64,000 bases of DNA. Source: Vanrija pseudolonga (taxonomy: Eukaryota > Basidiomycota > Tremellomycetes > Trichosporonales > Trichosporonaceae). The notes beneath the pieces are model-generated. The model did no database searches, was not told where the DNA came from, and was given only the letters and a program-made list of their open reading frames with translations. The stretch covers positions 4,092,001-4,156,000 of the forward strand of contig NC_085849.1 of assembly GCF_020906515.1 (NCBI RefSeq), given 5' to 3'. This document shows positions 33,751 to 43,183 of the stretch, in pieces (the first letter of the stretch is position 1; each line of letters begins with the position of its first letter). The position numbers and the translations under genes are program-made.

Positions 33751-34530
33751 ATGACGTCGTGTCCGCACTCACTCACCATGCCAACCCCCGAGCCCCATCT
33801 CGCTCTCCTCACGCCCGCAGACGACGGCTTAGTCCACGAAGCGGGCCTGGTCCTCGCTGACGCCTTTGACCCGGGCGAGAACCACCTCCAGCGCGCGCTG
33901 TTTGCCGGGGTGGAGCTGGACGCCGTGCGCGAGGCGACGAGGCTGCAGATGCTGCAGATTGTGTATCGCGGCGTGAGGGACAAGGAGGTGTGGGTGGCCT
34001 CGGCGGCGAGCGCAGCGAGCGGCGGCGAGAGGAGCCCCATCGGCGCAGTCATGATCGTGTCCCCGCCTGCATCGAAAGACGCGCGCGACACGCGTCCCGC
34101 GACGCCATACGACGCGGCGCTGGACGCCGTTACGCCCCCAGAAACCGCGGCCGCCTTCGCGCAGCTCAACGAGCAGAGCTGGGCCAAGCAGGCGGCGGCG
34201 TATGACCCCCCAAAAGAGGAGGGATACCACGTCTCGATGCTCGGCACTGCGGTCAGCGCGCGGCGGCAGGGGCTCGCGGGGAGCCTGGTGCGCTCGGTTC
34301 TGCGCCGAGCTGGTGCCGAGGGGCGGCAGGTCACGCTCTCTACGCATACCGAGGAGAATGTGGGTGTGCAGAGTTGGGGGAGGTGGGCTGACGAGACACA
34401 GGCAGAGTACTATGCCCGGCTCGGGTTCTCCCTGCTCGACCGGAATACGTTCGACGTGCGCGGTGTGCCCGTCACCTTCTGGATCATGGCCAAGTCGGCA
34501 GAGCCGGAGGCCGCCGCTGCAGGAGCCTGA
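33751..34530 (+). CDS. GNAT-family N-acetyltransferase
   Basis: Exons 33751..34359 and 34402..34530 give about 245 aa. An in-frame ATG at 33778 is an alternative start. The 42-nt intron has a CTGAC branch and no in-frame stop, so reading through it keeps frame. Splicing restores the typical GNAT motif HTEENAEYYARLGFSLLDR. The acetyl-CoA loop is SARRQGLAGSLVRSVL. The enzyme transfers acetyl from acetyl-CoA to an amine, with an unknown acceptor. The first half contains a helical motif (LQRALFAGVELDAVREATRL) common in fungal members. The gene is 150 bp downstream of the dioxygenase on the same strand. Confidence 0.85.
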   Translation: MTSCPHSLTMPTPEPHLALLTPADDGLVHEAGLVLADAFDPGENHLQRALFAGVELDAVREATRLQMLQIVYRGVRDKEVWVASAASAASGGERSPIGAVMIVSPPASKDARDTRPATPYDAALDAVTPPETAAAFAQLNEQSWAKQAAAYDPPKEEGYHVSMLGTAVSARRQGLAGSLVRSVLRRAGAEGRQVTLSTHTEENVGVQSWGRWADETQAEYYARLGFSLLDRNTFDVRGVPVTFWIMAKSAEPEAAAAGA

Positions 34531-34583
34531 GCTAAGCCCAATCACACTGTCTGTACCCATCTATGCATATGTGACATCGCCTA

Positions 34584-35845
34584 CTACGCCGCCGCCGCCT
34601 CCTGCCCTGCCCTTCCTCTTCTCCCGGTCTTCTCGTCGACGAAATCCAGCAGCGGGTCGATATAGTCCTTCCACCCCTCCTGCTCAGGGGAAGTGTAAGC
34701 CCAGTCGAAGCAGTGCCGCCCGCCCGGGGCGTACTTCTCCACAACCTCCCAGCCGCGCTCGCGCAGTTTGTGCGCGAGCTTCTTCGGCTCATACAGGGGC
34801 ACGTACTCGTCGGCTTCCCCCTGCATGATGTACGTTGGCGGGAAGGTGTCGAGCGTGTCGGCGATGAACAGCGGGCTCCACCTTGCCAGCTCGGCGTGCC
34901 ATTCCACAGGGTCCGGGAAGCGCTCCTTGCGCACAAACGTCGCCGTGATGCGCCGCTTCTTGGTGAGGTACGTCGCTGCGTCGATACGGAACAGGACCTC
35001 GCGGGTCACTTCGTAGTCCGGTATTCCGAGGTGGCGGCGCAGCGACGCCAGACTAGCCTTGGGGGGCACCTCGTCGTCCCACGGGTTCTGGGTGATGGCC
35101 TTGCGCGCGTCCCGGTCCATGACCCACGCCTCGAGGTCCGACTCGTCCGCCTCGTGCGGGAGGAGGTACGGCGGCAAGGGAATGTCCTGCGGGGTGTGGT
35201 ACCACTTGTCGGTGAGGTCCACTCCGCCGTAGAGAAACACGAGCGCGCGCGGCGGGTGGGCCCGGACGCGTGGCGACTCAGCGGTGTTGAACGCTAGCGT
35301 CGCGCCGGCGCTGCCGCCGTAGATCACGCTGTCGTCCAGCGACACCTTGTCGTTGCCGAGGATGCTCGGCAAGTTGGCCCGAAGCCACACGTACGCGTCC
35401 ACCAAGTCCTCGATCACCTCGGACACGCCGACATGCGGCGTGAGCCGGTGCCCGACCGACACGACGTGATACCCCCGCGCCGCGAACCCGACGCTCACGT
35501 TGGCGGTGGGTATGGACCACTTGCCGCCGATGTACGAGCCTGGGGCCGTCAGCGGGGTTGTAGAGCACACTCACCGCCATGTACCCAGAACACCCAGGGC
35601 GCGGGGGTATAGCTCGCCGGCGCAGGCCAGATGCGTAGTGGCACGTCGACGCCGTGCGCGCGCTTGTAGATGTGTTCTGTGAAGCCTGGCGGGCACTCGG
35701 GGAGAGGGTTGAGGAGATCACCGGGGCGGGAGGTGGTTCGGGCGAGGGGAGGGTCCGGGGCGGCGCTGCTGCTGGCGTCATTGCTGCCGGCGCCTCTTGG
35801 GGGCTCTTGATCTGCCTCGTCTGGTTTCGAGGCCCACGATCCCAT
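34584..35845 (-). CDS. Alpha/beta hydrolase, hormone-sensitive-lipase-like
   Basis: Exons 35845..35575 and 35539..34584 (35-nt intron) give about 408 aa. The oxyanion HGG motif is at about residues 89-91 (VFWVHGGSYIGGKW) and is created by the splice. The nucleophile Ser is near 167 in YGGSAGAT. The acid is probably Asp in QGEADEYVPLYEP and the base His in GGRHCFDWAY. This is the alpha/beta-hydrolase fold-3 group of esterases and lipases. There is no signal peptide, so it is probably intracellular. It is convergent with the GNAT gene, with only 53 bp between their stops. The substrate is unknown. A role with the adjacent dioxygenase and acetyltransferase is possible. Confidence 0.9.
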
Positions 35846-36161
35846 TGTGCTGCGTCGTTTGAGCGGGCAGGATGGACATGAAGACAAGGTCGACTAACTA
35901 GCTGGCCGGGTAATCACGCCAGAGTGGAGGCCCGAATCTCGGTCAAGTCGTTGTCATCTCGGCAAAGTGCGCCGTCGCCTGCTGTCACGACGGCCGTCCT
36001 TGCCACCTCGTCATTTTTGTCGAGGTCAGGCGCAGCGCCTCTTGTTGACGTTCGGAGCACCCTCGGAGCTCGCTCTCCGATGTATGCACGGGGATATCCT
36101 ATGCATTCATCCTGCCGAGGCTGCGCGTCACCGCAGCCCACAAGCGAACTGAAGCCCGGGG

Positions 36162-36193
36162 TAGACTCCGGAGTCTAGACTTTTAGACTCCGG
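36162..36193. promoter_or_regulatory. CGG-containing palindrome upstream of a zinc-cluster regulator
   Basis: TAGACTCCGGAGTCTA (36162-36177) is a perfect 16-bp palindrome. Its right part (CCGGAGTCTA) is mirrored again after 6 bp by TAGACTCCGG (36184-36193), so the site holds a perfect 10-bp inverted repeat plus a direct repeat. Zn(II)2Cys6 proteins typically bind paired CGG triplets. The site lies about 130-160 bp before the ATG of the regulator at 36321, so autoregulation is a reasonable inference. Confidence 0.55.
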
Positions 36194-36320
36194 CCCCGCT
36201 TGCTAAGTAAGATCGCGCATCCTCTTTACCACTGCCCATCGCCCACAACGCACGCTATTCTCGCCACAACAGGACTCTATCACGCTCTCTAAACACCTCG
36301 GAGGTCGGTGCTTCACAACC

Positions 36321-38937
36321 ATGGCTATCACTGCGTGTGTCGCGTGCCGCGAGCTCAAGGTGGGTGTTGTGGAGAGGCTGTGGAGCGGGCAACCTGCTGA
36401 TATCCCTGCCCAGGCAAAGTGCGTGCGCACCAACGAGGACGATAAGAGCTGTACCCGCTGCACAAAGCTTGGCACCGAGTGCCAAGTCATCCCGCGCAAG
36501 GTGAGTCGCGCGTCCGTGTCCTTATCGCAGGGTTGCTGACCATCACAGCTGGGCCGCAAGCTCGGCTCCAAGAAGTGAGTGGAGCTTCTCGAATGCCAGA
36601 TTTGAAGCTCACCCCGCCCCCAGCCGCCCAAAGAATGCAGCAGACGATACGCCCGGCCCGAGCAAGTCGACGCACTCGTCGCATGCCTCACCGTCCGGCT
36701 CGCCAGAGCACAAGCGCAGACGGACGGGCTCGACGCCCCCGCTCACCCCGCCCCCGGGGGAACAGGTCCACCCGCCCGCCGACCCCGCGGCGTCGTCCTT
36801 CGGCGGCATGCTCAACGTGCTCGCGTGCGTCGCGAACCAGGAGCCCGGGTCGGTGCAGGTGTGCTGCGGCACCGGGCTCGTGATGCTCGCGCCTGCCGTG
36901 CCCACGCCCACGCCCAAATGCCTCGACCGCGCGGCCTTCCTCGCGCAGTTTAGCGGCCCGGCGGCGTCGCTCGACGACTCGCACCCCTATGCCGGGCTTG
37001 CAGTGCTCGAGGAGGGCCTGACGGAGATCTGCCGCCCCGGGTCGCCGGTGCACGAGGTGCCCGGCGAAGACGTCGTCCACCAGCCTATCGACCAGCCGAG
37101 GCTGGATAACTGGCCCGAGTTTGATGTCATCACCTGCGGCTTTGTGACGCTCGAGCAGGCCGAGGACCTCTATGAGGTGTGAGTTGGCTGTCTTCCCATG
37201 CGTGGTTCCCAGCTGACTCCCACAGGTACTGGGCCAAGTGCAACCCCGTCATCCGCGTTCTCGACCCCGAGATCCACACACTCGCCTACATGCGTGAGAA
37301 GAGCGCCCTCCTCACCACATCAGTTCTGGCCGTCGCGGCTCAGACGCTACCGGTGAACGACGTGACGCTCAACCTCGTGCAGAAGCTTGACAGGCACGCG
37401 CACCAGCTCATCTCCCATGTGTCAAGGCATGGTTTCCAGGTGAGTTGTGGTTTGCCTGCCGTCCTAACTCCACAGTCGATGGAGATTGTCCAAGCCATCT
37501 TGATCATCATCACATACCTCTGTGGCCTCAAGCAACACTTGTGAGTTGATCTTTAGTCCGTTTAGCTCACACCGCAGGACTTGGGCCCTCCTCTCCAAAG
37601 CCATCGGCATCGCCGTCGAGCTCCGCCTCGACGTCACCCCAACCCCTCAATGGCAGGTGGAGGAGTTTGTGTCCAAGTATCACAACGCATCGGCAGAGCG
37701 CATGAAGCGGAACTTGCAGCGCACGTGGATGAGCCTCATCGACTGGGATAGGGCGTGAGTCGGCTAGTATGTTCATCTCCATAGCTGACTCGACAGAACC
37801 GCTTTCATCCGTGGCCGCCGCCCCATCCTGCACGACCACGTCTGCGGCTCCATGAAGTGGCTGACAGAGTGGTGCAGCCAGCCTGTGAGCTTCATGACCA
37901 TGTTGAAGCTGACCCCTGCAGGACGCGCTCGTGTTTGATACCATGTCGTGTGCGACTATGGGACTCCGTGCCGTGGCTGTGCAACTCCAACGGCGTATCC
38001 TGTACAAGCTGGCCTCGAAGGAGACCTTTGACTTTGAAGATCGTGAGCTAGGCGAGAAATCTTGTAGCTGACAACCAGACGTGCATTTGGTCGACCACGA
38101 GTTGTCGTCGTGGCGCTCAACATGGTTCTCCCGCTTGATGCCAGGTGAGCATTCGTGAGGACCGCCGCTGATGTTTCAGAGGAACAAGTGCGCATTGTCC
38201 ACGATATGCGCTGCCTCCGGTTCGTCCTCCTCATGACGCCTTACGAGCATAGCCTGTACACCAAGGGAATCGCCGGTAAGGTGCGCGAGCAGGTGCTCGC
38301 AGCTGCCATCGAGGTGTGCAAGGGTGCGATTCCTCTGTTGGCGGGTAACGGGCCGACCAGCGGGGTCAACAGTGTGACGTGCTACCGGTGTGTACAGCTG
38401 CTGCCAGGCTGAGCGTGTAACTGACACTCCAGGCTCTATCTCATCTCGTACACGGCCTTCTGTACCCTGCGCATCATCGACGCCTCGCCACTTTGGGGCG
38501 CGATCGAGAACCTCAGCTCCGACATGGACTTGTTCCACCTCTCGATCCTCGGCGTGCTCGCCAAGCGGCTGCTCAACCTCCGCGCACACATGAACGTCGG
38601 CTCGCTGTCCGTCGCGCTTGGCCGGCGGCTCATGAACGCGACGCGCAAGCTGGCCACGACGCGCTTCTTCGGCGAGGGGGGAGCCGGCGCGCCGGGGGTC
38701 AACACGGCCGCACAGGTGGACGAGAAGCCGTACGCCGCCAAGGGCGGACCACAAGCCCACCACGCGCCACACCCACCCCCTCCGGCAGAGGCGCCACCCG
38801 GCTACGTCGGCCCAATCTTTGGTGATAATGGCATCATGGCCATGATGGACCCGCAGGAGGTCGCGTTCAACTTTGACTTCACGCACATTGGCGACTTGTT
38901 CCCGTTCAACGAGGAGACGTTTGCGAATTACATGTAG
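36321..38937 (+). CDS. Zn(II)2Cys6 fungal transcription factor
   Basis: Twelve exons (36321..36359, 36414..36500, 36549..36574, 36624..37178, 37226..37439, 37476..37540, 37578..37754, 37797..37884, 37922..38042, 38079..38144, 38180..38387, 38433..38937) join to about 716 aa. The zinc cluster has Cys at 6, 9, 16, 26, 29 and 36 (spacing C-x2-C-x6-C-x9-C-x2-C-x6-C) and is cut by an intron after residue 13. A basic/Ser/Pro linker follows, then a helical middle region (WALLSKAIGIAVELRLDVTP, TWMSLIDWDRA) typical of fungal regulators. The C-terminus ends in a Phe/Asp-rich patch (VAFNFDFTHIGDLFPFNEET), a candidate activation region. A CGG palindrome upstream and the neighbouring metabolic enzymes suggest a local regulator. 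This is inference. Confidence 0.9.
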
Positions 38938-39119
38938 GAGAGGCGTGTTTTGAGTGTATTATGGATGTTGTGCCACCTGCCCGCCTGCCTGCCCTGGAAA
39001 CAAACAAGCGCGGCTCATAAATGACATCTTGGCCGAGTTCTGCTCGCATCACATTGTCCATAATGTCCGTTACAATATTGTCCGCCGCGTCCATGGCTGT
39101 GACTGCATGCGACGCCCTA

Positions 39120-39887
39120 CTACCACTTGAACGCAGTGTAGAAGATGCCGATCTTCTGGTTCGGGTTATCGGGGTAGCATGTCCAGACCTATCATCAGCT
39201 AGTACTCGGCCCACACGACCCACCTGCATCCCCTTGGTCCGATCGCCGTCCGTGACATCCCAGCAAAGGTCTGACGCCAGTCAGCCCACTACCTCGCACC
39301 CACAACCCACTAGTGTTCGCAAGCTGCACCTTGCCCGTCGCGGCCCCGTTGTCGGCCAGCGTGCCGGGATACTTGATCAGCCACTTCTGTCCCGCGGCAC
39401 CAGTGCATGGCTGGAGGGAGAGGCGCGCGCCGTTCCCCGGGCCTGGGTCATCAGCGCTGCCTCTGTCCCCACACCCAACCCCCGACTCCCAGCGTCGACA
39501 CAGTGCACGTTCCACCCCACCGCGGGGCGCGGAAGGCCGTAGTCGTACAGCGTGACCTCGGTCGCCGTGCCGGACGTGTTGGCGTGGGTCTCGTAGAAGA
39601 ACTTGGGCGCCGAGATGCCGCTGGGGGTGTAAGTACGGCCAATTGGCAGCGAAGACGCACGGGTAGATGCCCGTCCCGTCCGTGATCTTGGTGTAGTTGT
39701 ACATGCCTGGTCCGAACTGCGCGCCCGTGCCGATCGGGCCGCCGTTCGCGTCGTTCCGCCAGGAGAGGTAGAATGTGCCTGTTTGGACGGCAGTGGAGTC
39801 GGTTTGGGCTGCGGCGGGGGCGGGGGCGGGGGCAGGTGCAGCGAGTACTGCTGTGGTGGCCAGGAGGGCGAGGCTGAGGAGGTTCAT
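39120..39887 (-). CDS. Secreted ricin-B-like lectin 1
   Basis: Five exons (39887..39661, 39620..39475, 39442..39311, 39270..39224, 39188..39120) give about 206 aa. A signal peptide (MNLLSLALLATTAVLAAPAP) is followed by beta-trefoil-like repeats, with LSLQPCTGAAGQKW and NLCWDVTDGDRTKGMQ, then WTCYPDNPNQK. The QKW and NQK endings are the QxW-like marks of ricin-B-type carbohydrate-binding folds. Such proteins usually bind sugars outside the cell. Introns are only 32-40 nt. It is the first of three paralogues in tandem, closest to the copy at 40862-41589 with which it shares all four intron positions. Sugar specificity cannot be read from sequence. Confidence 0.8.
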
Positions 39888-40861
39888 GCTGGGTGGTGGA
39901 GTTGAGGGTGGGGTGTAAGAGCGAGTGAGTGGTGGCAAGAGCCTGGCGGAGGAGGATGGGCGTCACGGGCGAGACTTATACGGGGTGGCGCAACGACAGG
40001 TGGTACATGTACACTCAACCATGCCACCTGCTCCGAAGCCATTTCTGTCGATCCATGGGCCCACTCATATATGATCATCGAAGGAATGGAGGCCTCGAGG
40101 CATGGAAGTGGAAGCAGGCCACTCAACGATCCACCACCGCCACGGGGACGGATAAGCTCACAGACACTTCTGCCCACGTCGCCGCGTCACGCGCCAGCGC
40201 CAGCGGCCAACTCGCCCGCTGCATCGCCTCGCCGTCGCACCAACACGCATGCTCCACCAACGGACACCTAAATGCCCGCTGGTAAGTGTGCATGTCGCGC
40301 AAGGCGGAGAGAGCAGCGTGCAGATCACAGTGGGCCGCAAGATGCTCCTCTGGCCGTGCGATAAGGACGTCAAGCAACCGCCACCGACTCTGGCTTCTCT
40401 GCGCGCGCCGTGTCCCACCATCAACACCAGCACACGCGAAAAGAGTTGCCTCGCTCCCCCGCCCCCTCTCTATTGCATGGAGGGTGGGGGGCCGCCCGGC
40501 CCCGACCGCAACTCCCGCCGCCATGCGCTCCAGAGGGTCATCCTCTGGGCAGCCACCCGCGCCGTGCGGGTGCAGCCGTGTCTGGCGGTCAGGTCGATGA
40601 GTTTTGGTCGGCGCCGGGGCTCGAACACCAGCCGCCTGTAATTGCGAAATTAAGGCGTTTTAACGGCTGTGCTAGCGGGTCGAGTCCGGGGAACGAGGTG
40701 CTGAGTGGGCAGTGGGGGTTGGTTATGACGAGGTGTGAGACATGAAGTCAGTCGCGTGCGCCTGGCCCTGAGGGGCGGCGTGGGGGGTACTGCACAACCT
40801 GTTCATTGTCCTACACAGTGTCCTTCCATCTGTCATTGTCCTTGTTACCACATGGCCCAGC
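39888..40861. other. Intergenic region between lectin genes
   Basis: About 970 bp. It contains the promoter of lectin 1 and, around 40610-40690, a minus-strand stretch with a tRNA-like A box and B box but no pairing acceptor stem. No gene is supported. Confidence 0.4.
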
Positions 40862-41589
40862 CTAACCATGGGTATAGAACACGCCGAACTCCTGGTTCTT
40901 GTTGCCAGGGTAGCACGTCCACACCTGTCGTCAGCAGCCAGCTCCCACCCCGACTCACCTGCATCGGCTTCTTCCTGTCGCCGTCCGTGACGTCCCAGCA
41001 GAGGTCTGCGTCAGCTCCACTCCAGGCGACCACGCACTAGTGTTCGCCAGCTGGACCTTGCCGTTGAGGGCTGTGTTCTCGGGCACCTTGCCAGGCAGCT
41101 TGATGAGCCACTTCTGCCCCGACGAGCCATTACACGGCTGCAGCCCGAGCTTGGCGCCGTTCCCCGGGCCTGTGTGCTATCAGCCACGTCCACAACATGC
41201 CACTCACGACGCCCGGCATCGACACAGTGCACGTTGGAGTCATTGCCCGGCCGCGGGCCAAAGTCGTTCACTGTGATCGGCGTCGCCTGGCCCGCGGTGG
41301 TCGCGCGCGCGGGGTAGAAGAACTTGGGCGCAGAGATGCCCCTGGGCATGTGAGCGGTGGCCGAGTGTGGGCTTACGCACGGGTAGATGATGGTGCCGGG
41401 AGGCAGCTTGGTGTAGTTGTACATGCCTGGCCCGAACTGCGCGCCGGTGCCGATTAGTCCGCCGTCGTTGTCCGTGCCCCAGCCGAAGGTGAAGGAGCCG
41501 GTCTGGACGGCCGTCGAGGCCGGCTCGGCTGGGGCGGGCGCGGCGAGGGTGGCTGTGGCGATGAGGAGGAGAGTGGCGAGGAGGTACAT
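40862..41589 (-). CDS. Secreted ricin-B-like lectin 2
   Basis: Exons 41589..41381, 41341..41208, 41169..41038, 41005..40959 and 40924..40862 give about 194 aa. A signal peptide (MYLLATLLLIATATLAAPAP) and the same architecture as lectin 1 are seen: FGPGMYNYTK, APKFFYPARATTAG, HCVDAG, LGLQPCNGSSGQKW, NLCWDVTDGDRKKPMQ and WTCYPGNKNQEF. Four introns sit at the same places as in lectin 1, which supports a recent tandem duplication. The protein is probably secreted and sugar-binding. TATAT lies upstream on the coding strand near 41665. Confidence 0.82.
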
Positions 41590-42140
41590 GCTGCTGGGGT
41601 TGGGGTGTGTGGGACGAAGCGAACCAAGCGCCCTTCGTCCTTGCCACTTCAGCGTCGAGGAGATATACGGTAGGCGGCAATGCACCACATGCCACACCGT
41701 CACCTGCACCGATGCGCAGAACCCACTCCGCTGGCCCACTCGGATGGCATCACCGGGGGTCACTCGCCGCCACGGGATGATAAGCTCGTACTTATTTGTT
41801 TTTGCCCACGACGGCGGCGTAAGTTTGCCCGCATCAACAAGTCACGAGGCGGCCCACTTGTCCGTTGCATCGCCTCGCCGCTGCACTACTGGCTCGTACT
41901 CCACTAACGGACACCTAATGCCCGTCAATACATTGCAATCCGAAGTGGAGAGGACCAGAGTAATAGCGCCTGCTGCTTGAACCGACGACAAGAGCCAAAT
42001 GACGGCCAGTGACACTCCCAGTGACACTTCCAGTGACGTTATCCGATTCCAGCAGATCCCCCTGCAGTCCGCCCTCCTGCAGGCTGGCACTGATTCATTG
42101 TCCTTTCACTACACGAGTGTCCGACGGCTCCATCGCCGCC

Positions 42141-42801
42141 CTACTGCTTCTTATGGTACGAAAACGTGAAGTCCTGGTTTTTATTCCACTTGTAGCACGT
42201 CCACACCTGGAGGTTGTTGGTCGAGTTGCCGTCCGGGACGTCAAAGCAGAGATCAGTGTCCGCAAGCCGCACCTTGCCCTTGCCCCCGTCGTACGTGTTG
42301 AGGAGGATACGCCACCGCTGGCCACGTTTGTTGATATCGCAGTCCTGCAGGCGGACGGTGGTGCCGTCGCGCGGGGCTGGGGCGAGGTCAGCGCCGTTAT
42401 CATCTGAGCCACTTACACTCGCCCACGTCCATGCAGTGCAGCTTGCGCGGGCCCCCGAGGCCGATAAGGCTCGGCTTGCCCGCCCACTCTGAGAAGGTGG
42501 GGAAGAAGAACTTTGGCGCCTGGATCTTTGCGCTGGGGGCGGTACGTCAGCCTGCAGCATCTTCCCAAGATGAGCTGACTACCCACATTCGAATAGGCTG
42601 GCCGCTCGGAATCTCAGAGTAGTTGTACAGCCCGCAGCAGGCGAACTGGGCCGTGACGCCCAGCGCGCCGTACCCCTCGCCCGCCCAAGAGGGCATGAAG
42701 CTGCCCTCTTGGGTCACGTAGCGCTTGTCGAGCTCAGAGATGGTGCTGGCGAGGGCTGATGAGGCAGCCACGAGCGGCAGGGCGAGGGCGAGGAGGCGCA
42801 T
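42141..42801 (-). CDS. Secreted ricin-B-like lectin 3 (diverged, two introns)
   Basis: Exons 42801..42587, 42532..42417 and 42376..42141 give about 188 aa. A signal peptide (MRLLALALPLVAASSALAST) is followed by diverged versions of the same blocks: LYNYSEI, QAPKFFFPTFSEW, LHCMDVGE, VRLQDCDINKRGQRW, LCFDVPDGNSTNNLQ and WTCYKWNKNQDF. The third and fourth introns of lectins 1 and 2 are absent here, so the last exon is continuous. The donor GTAAGT at 42416 is the best in this gene. The protein is likely extracellular and carbohydrate-binding. Confidence 0.8.
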
Positions 42802-43183
42802 ATTGCTGGGGATGGGGGAAGCTGGGGTGAGAACGTTGAGGAGGCCAGCTTCAGCTTGGGATGCCTCTTCCTTTTGTACTCCACTGGGGTGGCCAGCCTC
42901 ACACCTCCCGACCACGACGTCCCACTCCGTCAAGGTGCGTTTCAGCGATGCTACGTGCACATGATCTCGGCGTTGTCAACCTTGTCTCGTCTCATCGTTG
43001 CCTAATGTGCCCGCCTCTGTGCGAACAAGGTTTGTTTAAGCGCCATGGAAAATGAGTGACGTCAATGCCAAGACAGCGAGATTAGTGGGTCGGTCGGTCA
43101 CCCGACAAGTTGGCCGTGGCACTCGGCACCGACTGCGACTTGAACATTTCTTCATTGTCCTATAACAGTGTCCGCGCTACCTT

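Noticed and set aside
40610-40690. tRNA-like A box (TAGCACAGCCG) and B box (GTTCGAGCC) on the minus strand
   Set aside because: The acceptor and T stems do not pair and no cloverleaf can be drawn. At most it is an old tRNA-derived remnant.
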